From the NCBI GenBank assembly GCA_013397455.1, contig VYZB01000375.1, forward strand, positions 253,458 through 317,457: 64,000 nucleotides of DNA, in the 5' to 3' direction. Positions 36,801 through 48,779 of this stretch are shown here, piece after piece; position 1 is the stretch's first letter, and each line of letters begins with the position of its first letter. A model generated the notes under the pieces. That model saw nothing but the letters and a program-made list of their open reading frames with translations, ran no database searches and was not told the origin of the DNA. The stretch comes from Crotophaga sulcirostris (taxonomy: Eukaryota > Chordata > Aves > Cuculiformes > Crotophagidae). Position numbers and translations under genes: made by a program.

Positions 36801-39574
36801 TGAAGGCAGAACACAATAAATATTTGAAAGAAATTCAATTCAAATGTTGTAGCTGTTAGGAAAGACAGAATATCTATGGAATATCCAGATAGGTGGTAAT
36901 GCCATATCATTTCATAGAATTATTATGAAAGAATACAAAATTTATCCCTGCATAGAAATATACATGAGATGTCTATGATGTTACTGAATAATTCTTCAAT
37001 GGATTCCTACTTCCTAGTACATTGTACACGCAATGTCACATGCAAGAGATCTAAACCAAGAAAAGATATTTTACTAAAACTCAAAGTTTGACTGAAGGAT
37101 CCAAGGATTAAAACTAACCAGAATAATTTTTCCTGTCTCTGAAAATAGGTTAGCTGTTAGTGGAATCACCTTTGTCACTGAATCACCAGACCAGCTATCA
37201 ATCAGTAACAATCCAGGCACAAAGCTTGTCTGTAAAACACAAAACCCACTGGAGATGCAGGTTATCAGGTACAAATCAGGATAACTCACTCGATTGTAGT
37301 GCTGTGCACAGGTGGCTTGCACCAGGTGAGATTCCAGGGCCTTGTACCTTATAATAAGGATCAAACTCTACTCCCACTGACTTGACTGCAAATCCAGCCT
37401 AATTCAGTAGGTTTAAGTCTAGATTAGTTCTGCGTAAAATGAGATTCAAATTGGCCATGGCTGAAGGATTTACTTCATGTTCCAGTTGAGTTTGACTTCC
37501 CCACAATACCTGTGTTTCTGAAGATATTAATGGAAATGAAAAGAACAGATTCTTCCTGCTCTTAACTGCAACCACCAGGACTGAAGGATAAAGCTACTGT
37601 GATGTAACATGACAGTTATTTTTAATCTACTTAATATTTCTGGTTTAACCCTGTTGCTACAGGCCAGGGTCTGGGATGCTTAAGTTTTACTTTGTACTGC
37701 ATTTCCATAATAAGAACCTCCATCTCCAAGATCCAAGTTAATTAGTTCACCTGGATCACACTATTGCCCTCAAAAGGTGCAACAATGAATGGAAACTCAC
37801 CTGAAAGTTGATATCGTGACTTTCCCAGCACTGAGTATACTATTTATACATGAGCATTATATGTTCATACATTTGTCTTTCCATCCATATGTTGTTTTTT
37901 TTCCTAGCCAGAGAAACTTTTCACAGGTTAACCCAAGAATTTGCTGCTCAGTGGTGCTCCAGACTCCAAAAAGTTTTGACTTCTGTAGTAAGGCTGGAAG
38001 GTATTGGTGATACTCAGTCAAAAAAAGGAATTTTAAGTCAAATCCTTTACAATTTTTTTCCTCAAAGTAGAACCTGTAGTCTGTTAACTATCAGTTTCTG
38101 TTTAAGATCTTACAGAGGAGGTTCAGAGAGTTTGAAATGACCAAGGTTTTGTCTAATTTTTCTCTCTAAATTTCACCTGAGCCCAGTGAACTCTGCAGAT
38201 AGGAGCATAAGTGCTTGACTGGGTATATGTGAAAAAAGGAAAAGACAGAAGGGCAAGGTCAAAGAGAACAGCAACACAGTGAGAAGGACAGAAGAATGTA
38301 AACACAAAAGCAAACAGGTGGCATTTGCTTTGGTGCTGCCCACAAATAAACAAAACATTTCACCAATAGCCTGGACTGTCGTTGCCTTTGCTCTTGTTTA
38401 AATAAAGTGATTTTTAAGCCTAAAGGTGTATATCATTATCAATTATTTCCTTTAGTCAACCATGAGAAGACTCTGTTTAAACTCCAGACGTGGAGCATGT
38501 ACCTAGGCAGAAGATGAGGCAACCCAGAGACCCTTGCCTTGGTTCTTAGAGAGGTTCCATAGATCCTGGACCTGGATGAGCTGCATTCTGTCCAAGCTAT
38601 TTATTTCAGCTGAAAAGCAGTAAGTTTTTTTCTAGACAGGGTATAACACTAACATTGTGATGCTGTTGGTAGTACCTGAATGTGCTCCAGCAGATCTGCA
38701 GGCTTTGTGCTGTACACACAGACTCCCATGGGAGTCACATCAGAATTAATCTATGTGGTACTTTTCTCTGTTATCTTCTCTGCCTTCACCCACTCTGCGC
38801 TTCTCTTCTGTTTAGGCTTAAAGACCTTGACCTTCAGTCAATAGGGTGTGAAGATCACTGAGTCCAAATATCCAGATTTGTCTCAGATTTTGTATTCCAA
38901 ATACTGGTTACTCATAGGTAAATGAAAATCATAATAAATATTACTATGTCTGTGTTAATGGTATCACTAAGTTTTAGGTGATTTCTTTAACTTCTGAGAG
39001 CTCTTTCATGACCACCAATCATTTATCCAATTGTTTTTGAAAGAAAGTAAAGGTGTGGCTAAGTGAAGAGGTATTTTTAAGTAGAGTTTTTATAATACTT
39101 TGATAATTTAATGGGGAACTTCTCATTCCCACTGAGGGAATTGGAGCAGATTTTTAAACCTGACCTTCCCCTGCATTTAATTTTGCCTTCCTTCCATTGC
39201 CCCTGCACTAATCCTGGTGGCTGATCCCTCCTTTTGTCACGCTGCCATCCATTTATGGAATCATCAGACATGCCCCAAATACCTCTCTCTCCCACCTTCC
39301 AATAATCTTAAACATTGATGGGATTTCACACAAGCTTTTCCAAGAGATGTCTTCAAATGGTGCTGGATTTCAGACATGCTGTGAAGGCTTTTTCCTGCCT
39401 TTCAGGGTGGAACACGCTCAATCCATCCTATTTCTTATGATGCACTCTTGTCCCTTTCAAATCCTGCTGAAGGATCTCAATACAGAGCACAGCTCCCCTG
39501 AATGAGCCTGTTGTCTGTGGGGGAGAGACAATGGGTCTTATTTAATGAGATTAGTTACAATAGGAAAAACAGCT
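33889..39574. other. Unannotated 5.7-kb stretch
   Basis: No gene or dated transposon is recognised. Simple sequence includes T17 at 35341-35357 and A19 at 35722-35740. A 22-bp sequence at 35905-35926 recurs exactly at 38833-38854. Frames of up to 97 codons (36463-36753, 37074-37364, 37850-38140) are unsupported. Confidence 0.5.
35722..35740. repeat. Poly(A) tract, 19 bp
   Basis: An uninterrupted A run. No retroposed gene or SINE body is recognised immediately upstream. Confidence 0.85.
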
Positions 39575-39607
39575 AAAAGAAAGAAAGAAAGAAAAAGAAA
39601 AAAAAGA
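39575..39607. repeat. (GAAA)n microsatellite
   Basis: A short GAAA array ending in an A-rich run, on the edge of a conserved-looking block. Confidence 0.9.
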
Positions 39608-39619
39608 GGCAGTTGTAGC

Positions 39620-40160
39620 AATTGGGATGACTGTTAAACCATTCTTTTATGCAAGTTTGGCACCAATCATACCTTTTCCTGGACATTTGCCAACATCCTT
39701 CACAGTTTAGACTCAGTCGTTGATTTTTTTTTTTTGTTACAATTTCCGCTGGACTTTACGGTTGCATGGCCTATGGTGCAATTCATTTCCGCTGTGAAAA
39801 TGCTCCAGTATATTAACACTTCTTCCTGCTTGTAACTTGATCAAAGGCAACATATCTGCTTTAATTTACTCTTAAGGGTGATTTTTTTTTTCTTGAAGTA
39901 ATATAGATATATTTCAAGTTGCGTCCCCATTGAAAAAGGGGACTTTGTTTTCAGCAGACAACCAACAGAAATTCCACTTACAGAATATGTTCAGAGAACA
40001 ATCCCGAATGTAGCTGCTACACATCACAAAAATATGCTGGTGCTCTCTTCAAGGACACAAGCACCATTCAGAAAGTGACTTCTGTACTAATGCATCTGAG
40101 TAACTGCCTGTGTTATTGCTTGGATGGGTAAAACAATATTTATGCATAACGCAGTCTGGG
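39620..40160. promoter_or_regulatory. Candidate conserved non-coding element
   Basis: The complex sequence contains ACTTGATCAAAGGCAACATA (a TCF/LEF-like ATCAAAGG core), CTTTACGGTTGCATGGCCTA, AAACAATATTTATGCATAAC (FOX-like and POU-like) and GTTACAATTTCCGCTGG. CpGs persist in AT-rich surroundings. There is no coding frame. The function is inferred from motif clustering only. Confidence 0.25.
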
Positions 40161-42811
40161 GATTGGCACTGGGAGTTGAAGTTTACCTTTTTCAAAGTTT
40201 TCTGTGAGAATACAGTCTACAACTTTTAGGGCATTACAAAAAGCCCAGTATTCAGGTGCCTGCTTTTGAAACCAGCCATGTACATACTCAGAATCATAAA
40301 GAATAATCACTGGGTTCACTTGGCATCTGAGAGTGACGGATACTAAATTCAGAAAAAAAACCCCAAACCAAACAAAGAATCTTCAAAGAAAGCTAGATAT
40401 GAAAATTCTGAATTTTAACAGTTCCAGGATGAACATTTTTTACATAGGTCTACTCATTAACATAGAGGTTTCAATAATGTGAAAACATGTTGTCATTTGT
40501 TTTCCATAGAACACAACCTGAATTGTTTCTCAGGCTATGTAATCACCTAAGGTTTAAAATCTTGAATCAACAACCAAATCTGACTCATGTTGATCTACCT
40601 TATCATTTGTTAATGAACTTTAGTGTTTCTCCTTCCTTCCTCCTACCTGCACTATGCCAGAATAAATTTATCAACAGGATTCAAACTTCAGCTCACATTG
40701 ACAGAGGTAGCTAATTGCAAGAGTTGGCTGTAATTTTCTAATACCACATCAAAAGCACCCTACTAAGATGCTCGTGAGCTTTTCCCCTGTCTCCATGCAC
40801 TTTAGAGACTTTAGAGACCAAGAAAAGTCGACAAGGATCTACAGTCTTCTAGGAGATGTGAGGGACTATATCATGCTGAGTTCATACTAAATCATTGGAT
40901 AATTGCATTGCCTTATTACTAAGTAGATTCCAAAAAACTCATAGCTTGGCTATATCTGGTAAGGTTTTCACACAAACAGCATCCCTGACCTTTAGGTGAT
41001 TCCTCAAGCAGGACTAATGGTGTCTTGATGATTCTTTCAGTTTATTCTTTGAAATTGTAAGATCTTTTAGCAGAAACCTTTCAAAAGAAGAAAAAAAAAT
41101 CAAAAACCATCACATATAAAAAAATCCTCAAATCCCAAACAAAGAAAACCACAAATGGCTGAATATAAACACTTGGCAAAGGATTATTCTGGCCAAATGG
41201 CTCAGCTTTGGAAAAATTATAAACAGTAGATTTTTATACTAGGAGACCATTTGATAGGATTCCTAGCTATGACTATCCTTAAAAGTAAGAAATATTTCTG
41301 TTTCTCATGCTCCCACATTAAGCAGTAACTCACTTTCTGGTATTGGTATGGCTTGAGTGGATGGGACAATCAGAATTAGTTTTTACTCTACATAGATAGG
41401 GAATGTGCCCCTAAATAAATAGTTTATCTTAGGGTAAGTCCTTCTGTCATTTAAGCTGTGCTACAGACCCTGATATATTGCTCTATTCTTGCTTTTATGG
41501 GTGTCATCAAATTATGTGATCACTCTGCAACTTCACAAAAACACAGTTTAAACACCTGCATAAAGACAAATTTCACACATGTTATAACTGTGGGAATTAA
41601 TGCATTCTGCAAAGAAAATGGCACTGTGAAGAATAATTCACTGAACAGAAAGCACTGAAAGTGTCTGCAATCCAGCTATGATAAATACTATCTGTGTTAA
41701 ACGGGCTGCAACTGATCCTCCAAGCCATATTGCTTTTACAGTGTTTGATAGTAAATCTTAACGGATATATTAAAACACGATATTTTCATTGGCGTTAATC
41801 ACTATTATAGTATCTGAGTTCAAGGGATGGGTGAACAGTCAAAAATCCTAGCTAGCTACTAAACCAACAGAAAGGGTCACCATGCCTATTAGGCATCCTC
41901 AGCACACATCACAACAACCTCTGTTCACTGATTTTATAAAAAAAAATATTTCTGGTGGTCCCTCATGGTCCACAGGGTGAATTCTTATCCCTGTTTTCAA
42001 TGCAGATGTTAGATGGTAGACAGTCTAATTTCAATATTATGATCCTAACTTGGTGAGACTCTTTTAAAACCTCCAAATCCTAAAATGTATCAATGGCCAA
42101 AGTTGTTGGCAGATCTGCTCACTTCAGTGGCTGAGTGAAATTCGCTTATAATGTAGACATGGGGAGCAAATTTTTGGATTGAATTTAAATCATGGTAATT
42201 CCTTTTTTGTACGTTGCAAACTACTGGTTGGAATGTGCTGCAGAAGATAAGTGTCCTGTTACCAAAATCAGATCTCTGATGGTGGAAAGTAAGGTGTGTA
42301 GTGACTGAGGGGAAAAGTTCAGAGGAGTGGGATTTAAATATTAAAGAAGGCATTGAGACTTAATGAGATAAAACCCACACTGCTTGAGATTTATGTTAAG
42401 GCCTGACATGACTTCAAGTAATAATCAAGGGGACTTCTAAGGAAAAACAATTCACAAGAGATGGCTGTGAAGTATACATAATCAAACTCAGAACCAGAAA
42501 GGACAAACATTTCACTTATATCATGTTTGAAACGCTATATTTTGGTATTTTTTTTCTAAACTCAAAGATCTCGAAACAATCTTGTACAAAAATTGTGCTC
42601 CTGAAATGATCTTCAGGATCAGCCTCACCAGGACACAGAGGTATCAACAGTTAAGATGTCACTTAATGCAGTTTGGCTAGTGTGTATGAATAAGCAGTAC
42701 ATGCTGTTGTGTTTCATTAAAGCAGAGATGGTGAATCTGAATTTCTTGTAGGGAATGACTCTTGGTCCTTGTTAAGCCAAATTGCACATGGAAATCTTTG
42801 GAAAGGTGATC
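40161..42811. other. Unannotated sequence
   Basis: No gene or transposon is recognised. Frames reach only 87 codons (42090-42353) and have no domain. Confidence 0.5.
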
Positions 42812-43181
42812 TGTAGTAAGAAGAGTCCCGGAGACAAAGATTGATCCTCATAGAGGCATGGTCAATGCTCCTTTATTCTATTTCCAAGCTACATTATCTA
42901 GCGTTTTTCTGAGAGTACATGTGTCCACACAACCTGCAAGCCACAGGTGATTCCATTCTCCATCGCCTCACGATTTGTCCACGTGAACAATTGACATCAT
43001 TCATCCGTAGTTCATCCCGCCACTTTTCCCCGCGGTTTCATCGGTCTCCCGCCTCTGTCTCTGCTGCCGCTTTATCACTTTGCTTTCTCTTCTCAAACCT
43101 CCACCGCATGCCTGAAATTCCTCCAAGCCTGGCTGGTTCAAGGGCAAACATCCTTCTCACAGAAACCCTTCTACAGTGATC
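42806..43181 (-). mobile_element. Solo LTR of an avian endogenous retrovirus, with target-site duplication
   Basis: The LTR is 364 bp (42812-43175) and reads on the minus strand. It starts TGTAG and ends CTACA, a perfect 5-bp terminal inverted repeat. It is flanked by an exact 6-bp direct repeat, GTGATC (42806-42811 and 43176-43181), the mark of integrase insertion. An AATAAA polyadenylation signal lies at 42872-42877 (minus), 60 bp before the LTR 3' end, so the U5 part is short. The U3 part is CpG-rich with a CACGTG E-box at 42980-42985. No gag, pol or env sequence lies beside it, so it is the product of recombination between two LTRs. The 6-bp duplication favours a class II (ERVK/alpharetrovirus-like) origin; the exact family is not determined. 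Confidence 0.9.
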
Positions 43182-43262
43182 CATGACAGACTCAGATCAC
43201 ATATGGCTTAGTCCTGTAGACAGCTGGTTTCCATAGCATAGGACTTACTCTGATGTTGTCTA

Positions 43263-43656
43263 ATCACAGTATCACAGTATCACAGCATTACAAGGTTGGA
43301 AACTACCTTTGAGATCATCAGGTCCAACCTATAACCCAACAGTAACACTAACACCAACAACAACCCCTGATCTAAACCATGGCACTGAGTGCCTCATCCA
43401 GTCTTCTCTTAAACACCTCCAGGGACAGCGACTCCACCACCTGCTCGGGCAGCGCATTCCAATGGCCAATCACCCTTTCAGGGAAGAATTTTTTCCTAAT
43501 ATCAAGCCTAAACCTCCCCTGACAAGTCTTGAGTCCATGTCCTCTTGTTCTGTCACTGGTAACCTGAGAGAAGAGACCAACCCCTGCCTGACTACAACCT
43601 CTTTTTAGGTAGTTGTAGAGAGCAATAAGGTCACCCCTGAGCCTCCTCTTCTCCAT
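43263..43656 (-). mobile_element. CR1 LINE, ACTGTGAT-tailed subfamily, 394-bp copy
   Basis: It begins with ATCACAGTATCACAGTATCA on the plus strand. The minus frame 43372-43656 is open for 94 codons, nearly all of it CR1 ORF2: [35 protein letters not shown] and [15 protein letters not shown], then the stop. This is the longest undamaged ORF2 remnant here and evidence of recent insertion. It is truncated at 43656. It lies only 82 bp from the solo LTR. Confidence 0.96.
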
Positions 43657-46199
43657 TCTGTAATGTATTAGTAAGTTATAATTTTGGAGAACGAGAAACT
43701 GTCATCCATAAACTGCTCATGTGCAAGACAACTGCATAGCTACAAAGCAGGTGGGACATGGGGTGTAAATAAACTTATCTAGATTTCTCTGCAGGTACAG
43801 TGCAAATACGAAAAGGGAGAGTTAACATGATAGTGTCATAAGGACATTAAATCTGCATAGTAAACTTCTTCCACTGCCTTGTTATTTTTATTTTATACCT
43901 CCCTTTATTGTTTTATTATATTCTTTATCAGCAGCTTTAGAAAACACGCATCAAAGAGGAGTTTGCTTTACAGAAAAAGTCACTCTTGTCTTTGATTCAA
44001 ATAAAGAATTTGCACACTCAAAGCTTTAGCCAGTGCATCATCATGAGAAATGTACATTTCTCAGCTTGCCCCTGAAATCTTACTTAGCTTCAGGGGCAGC
44101 AATTTTGGTTTCCTTCAGGGAGGTGGGGAGACAGTTATTTTTCCCACTGCTGTTAAAGCATCTGCCTGCGGTCAGGCAAAAGGGAAGAGCATGAATTTAT
44201 GCTTCCGGTTCATTTCAACAGAAATAATGAAACTGTCAACAAGTAATGAAAATGGAGGAATTCTGAGCAGGGCTACTTGTTCTCATCAAACCTTGTCTCT
44301 GTATTCAATCAGTAAAGGGAAAACTGATAGAAAAAGAAGGCAGTAAAAACCACTTTGAGAGGGTATGAAGGTTTATGAGTGAATACCATACATAGTCCAT
44401 TTAGAAATCAAACCAATGATTGTATCAAAAAATACACCAAATTTGACCCTATCTATAGGGTCAATATATATAGGGTCTATATATTTCCTCTATCTTATAT
44501 TTGGCAATTACCTTAATATATTTTCACTTAGTTTCTTTTAATAATTTTAACTTAAATAATCCTTTCCATAACTTCACTGAGACCCTAGCATAGTTCTCCT
44601 GATCTTCCATTTACCATTTTTATATATTAACACAGTAGGCTATTTCTTCGGTCGTTTGCCAATTGTGTCTACAATTGATTGTGAACACCTGTGACTATTT
44701 TGCTGACCTCTTTTTTTGTTTATTTCATATTTTGGGGTACAAAGTAATTTGGTTTTCAGTTTGGTTATTGGGTCTTAACTTTTTTTTCTCCTAATAAATT
44801 AAACTTGTTTTATTTCACTGTCCTTACCTTCACTCAGTTCCTCAATTCAGTTATTGTCTTTTTCTAATTGCCAACCTGTAGTTATTTTCCATTTATTAAA
44901 TACTGATTTTAACACCTCAGCAAGTGTTTTACTGCATACCCATTTGCTGACCCTGATTTTAGCAGAAGTAATGGAAGACCCAAAAGCTATGCACCTGCAT
45001 AAACGTACACAACACTGCTTTCTATCCAAGATTTTTTAAGCCTCAATAATTATCTGAACTAGGTGATGAGCTTTCCAGCTGTGATTTTTGTCAGACCTTA
45101 TTAACACATTTTTAGTGTGTTCTGAGCACATTCCTCCTCATTTCATATTTTATTTTAAGGGAAATCTGAGGTATAGTTCTTGTAATGCTGATTCACTGGT
45201 GGGAAAGCTGAGAACTGCTGAAAAAGCAAGCACCTTTCTGGACAACACCCAGTTTTGATATGATGAATTTTCAGGGACTAAAATCAATAAGAACGGGGAT
45301 CTTTTCAATGGGATGAATCTCTGAGCATTTCCTTTTTTCCCCAAGGCTAAAACCTCACATTTTAATTCCAAAGTCATACTCTTCAGCTTCACCTATACCA
45401 TTAATGACTTCTCAGATTCTTTTCCTTAAGAATATCTCCTGTTTTCTGAGTTTCTTGAAAAAGAACATATTTTTAAATTTATCTGTTTAGAGGCTGCAAA
45501 ATAAAAATAAAGAATATATTTCTGAAAAACCCCACAAACAATTCAACCCAAACCAGAAACTTTACATTGTATAGTTAAACATTGCAAGGCAGTGCAAGCT
45601 TGTCCAGTCTAGATGCATGAGCTTTAAAGAGCTAAAAATCCGAATATTCCATTGTCACAAAAAATGAAAAACATTTTGATGTTAAGGTAGGACAGGGGCA
45701 GTAATGTCAGCTACCAGTGCCATGGGTCTGTGGCTGAAAACCCATTATGGAAATCAGTCCCAATAAATTATTTGCTTTGACTTTTCCCATCTCATACAAA
45801 GTAACTGTTCATTGTCCGACTAATAAAAGAGAGAGATTTAGAAAGCCCTTAATAACCAGTAATTAGCTTTCTATTTCCTGTTATAAAAATTGAACACACT
45901 GAAGAACTGAGTCATTTGTATTGTTTTCAAGGAAGGAATTGTCATTTCTCTCATGGATCCTCCCACAAAATTGTGTTTAATTTTAGCATTGAGTTTCTAG
46001 CTAATGGGCAGCATCGTCACTATCATGGAAATGAAGACAATGTAGGAAATGGGAGAAGGAAAAAAATGCTTCCGTTTTTGTGTGGAATTGTGAGTTCCAC
46101 ACAGACCAAAAAGAAAAGAAGAAAAAGAGAAAAAAAAAAGTCAAAGTGAAATGTGGAAGCAAGCTAATTCCTCCAAGAGGCAGTTACCCACCCTCAACA
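43657..46199. other. Unannotated sequence
   Basis: No gene is supported; the 98-codon plus frame at 44050-44346 has no domain. A 22-bp inverted repeat is at 44443-44464. Purine-rich sequence at 46105-46140 makes a lysine-rich frame that is not a gene. Positions 44035-44240 are complex and could be constrained, but I see no distinct signal. Confidence 0.5.
44443..44464. repeat. Perfect inverted repeat, 10-bp arms
   Basis: TTGACCCTAT and ATAGGGTCAA are separated by only CT, and a third partial copy (ATATAGGGTC) follows at about 44468. It could form a cruciform or serve as a dimeric factor site. Confidence 0.9.
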
Positions 46200-46690
46200 T
46201 TGGCAGGCAAGCAAATCATTAATAACAACAACAAGGGGGCATTCATTGTTGTACAATAATGTAGCTTAGTGGCTCTGTGCTGTGTAGAGGGAGAGACTAA
46301 TGTTGAAAAAAGCACAAAACGCTTCTAATATTTCCTTCCTCCATAGTAGAAACCATCTGAAATTAATGAGTCTTATTAATGTAAATTGCACTACACTGTC
46401 AGACATAAATATCCCAATACCAAAGGGGCCCATTACCATTAACATCTGAAATGATCAACAAATAAAACTGTTAATACCACAATATTTACTGGACAAATTG
46501 ACTACACTCCAAGATAGGCTTATGATCGTGTCTTGCTGTTCGATTTCATTTCCCTGCAAGATGCACTAATGCATGTTGTTATGTGCAGCTGTGGCCGCTT
46601 TCCATAAAAAATATCTGTTTTCTGTTGGGAGGTGCAGAGCTCAGCTTAATCACCATTATTTTCTTCCTCTTGTGAAAACTGAGCATTTTG
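46200..46690. promoter_or_regulatory. Strong candidate conserved non-coding element (enhancer-like)
   Basis: This is about 490 bp of complex, repeat-free sequence. It includes GGCATTCATTGTTGTACAAT (SOX-like), TTAATGAGTCTTATTAATGT, GGCCCATTACCATTAACATC, ACCACAATATTTACTGGACA and GATGCACTAATGCATGTTG (a palindromic ATGCAT neighbourhood). Motif density and absence of decay signatures resemble known developmental enhancers. No open frame exceeds chance. There is no alignment evidence. Confidence 0.35.
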
Positions 46691-47706
46691 GTCTCTTCAA
46701 AACTGATGTAGGACAATCTTAGATTTTTATTAGAAAGGACAGAAACAAGCTTGAAGATTGGTTCTCAAGAGAAAAAAAAAAAACTCACCAGACTAATGAT
46801 TTAGGTCAATCACAAACAGATGTTCTCCTAGAGAGCTAATAATTTTTTTTCTGATTTTTTTCCATCACAAATGCAAAACACAGCAGCCTTTAAGTAAAAT
46901 ATCAGATTTTTCTGCTGGCATTTTATCAAAATTTGAATTTTTAAGGGACACCAGATTTGCAAAAAGAAAGCTTCAGTTTATCACCAGTAAAAAACACAAA
47001 TATTTTTTCAGATATAACATGAATGAATGGAAACAAAAAAGCTCATGCAAATATGTTCCAGTTTCTACAAAAATATTAAAAGCATCAACATTAAATTGTA
47101 AAAGTTTTGCATGACTTTTTCTGTGCTTTTCCAACAGCTGAGTTTACTCTATTTAGAATTTGCTTTAAAGTTCAGGACATAGATCTACTTAACAAAAATG
47201 TTATGTAAGAGTAGGGCTTGCTTTTTCTTTTCAATGTATATACAGCACTTAGTTTTGCGGAATCTTGTTTTATGTCTGAAGACTTTAAGCTCTCCTACTG
47301 TTAATGAGCTCTCATAAGTAACACAGTAATCTGTGTGAGCTATTATAGAGGTGATATGGTAGGAATTAAAGAACGAAGAGAAAATTAAAAAATGTGCATT
47401 CTACTTAATTCTTCCCAGTTGGTTTATTTTGAACGGTGATTCCTGTTCAAAAAATGCAGTTCTTTGATGCTTCCTAAAATTGGACCACTGAGTACAAAAC
47501 GAGGCAAATGGTGCCTGTTCTGCTTTACTGGTAAATTTAGGTAGCTTTCCGTACAGGGTCCTGACTCATGTGCAGCAAAGTTTACTATTATCTGGCATCA
47601 TATAGGGAAACCAAGACTGTGGATCGCTCTCCAAGGCAGAGAATATTACATCTTTGTCATTTGGTAAGGAACACTTGGCTTTAGACATCTAACTGCCATT
47701 GGCTTT
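46691..47706. other. Unannotated sequence
   Basis: No gene or repeat family is recognised; there are a few A and T runs (A13 near 46773). Confidence 0.5.
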
Positions 47707-47986
47707 ACAGTATCACAATATCACAGTACTACAAGGTTGGAAAGGACCTCTGAGATCATCAAGTCCAACCCGTAACTCAACGCTAAACCATGGCAATGAG
47801 TGTCCCATCCAATCTCCTCTTAAACACCTCCAGGGTTGGTGACTCTGCCACCTCCCTGGGCAGCACATTCCAATGGTCAGTCACCCTTTCAGTGAAGAAT
47901 TCTTCCCTAATATCAAGCCTAAACTTTCCCTGATGAAACTTGAGTCCATGTCCTCTTGTTCTGTCACTGGTCACCTGAGAGAAGAA
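47707..47986 (-). mobile_element. CR1 LINE, ACTGTGAT-tailed subfamily, 280-bp copy
   Basis: The plus strand starts with degenerate octamers (ACAGTATCACAATATCACAG). The minus frame 47783-47974 keeps [19 protein letters not shown] and [15 protein letters not shown], then the stop. Compared with its sisters it lacks the repeated 'aacaccaac' part of the 3' UTR (a deletion of about 20 bp), and KK of the RKKFF motif has become EE by substitution. The 5' end is lost at 47986. Confidence 0.95.
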
Positions 47987-48579
47987 CCTTTCATGGAGCT
48001 CTGGATGTTCTAGGTTCCTTTAGCAAACCTGAATTCTATGAACGTGAGTCATACCTTAATTTGATCAATGAAATACCAGGCACACATTCTGAACAATTGA
48101 TATGGGTTGATATGGTTGATAGAGGAGGATGTGCACCTCCTCCAGAAGGTAATTTGTCACAGAAGGAAGATAACTGAGACATGTGGGGTAGATTTTCTTT
48201 TGAGGAAGTCTGCTTCTCTTCTTTCACTGTAGCAGTTGTTGAGTTGACACTACATACCTAAATTTCAGATTAAGTGAAATTAAGCCTAGAATCAACATTG
48301 CAGCATCACTATGGCCTCCAAATTTTTGTCCTTCCGATTATTTTAAAGGAAACAATCAACTGAAAAAATCCCAAGATCTATACCTGTACAGCAGTCAGGC
48401 AGAAAGCCTGTATTTTTCTAATCTTCATGTCAATACCCACTTTTTGCTTTCATTATAAATTCAAGAACCTTAGTTGTCAACAAGATGTATCTGAGTAAAG
48501 TGTAAGTAGGTACCATAGAGGCACACTGAGCATTCTTCAGCCTCACAGACTGCGTACTTAAACTGAGCCAGCGACTCAG
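47987..48579. other. Unannotated sequence
   Basis: Nothing recognised. Confidence 0.5.
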
Positions 48580-48625
48580 TTCTGTACTCTCATACATCCA
48601 TATTCTGTACTCTCATACATCCATT
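48580..48625. repeat. 23-bp tandem duplication
   Basis: Two adjacent units of TTCTGTACTCTCATACATCC plus 3 bp (48580-48602, 48603-48625) differ only in the last base. This is a recent slippage or microhomology duplication. Confidence 0.93.
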
Positions 48626-48779
48626 CACCCTCAAAGCCAAACTACTTGATGAGGAGCAATTGAATGCTGTTACCCAAATCATTCATGTGAGTTTTCTGCA
48701 AAAAAATGCAACTAGACACACTGCAGTGGCTATGCTAACAATTTAATGGTAGGACTACGTTGTGTCTGTGACCTGCTGT

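Noticed and set aside
42812..43175. Coding or full provirus interpretation of the LTR region (86-codon frame at 42919-43179)
   Set aside because: Both edges carry the target duplication directly, leaving no room for internal retroviral genes; the frame is chance within the LTR.
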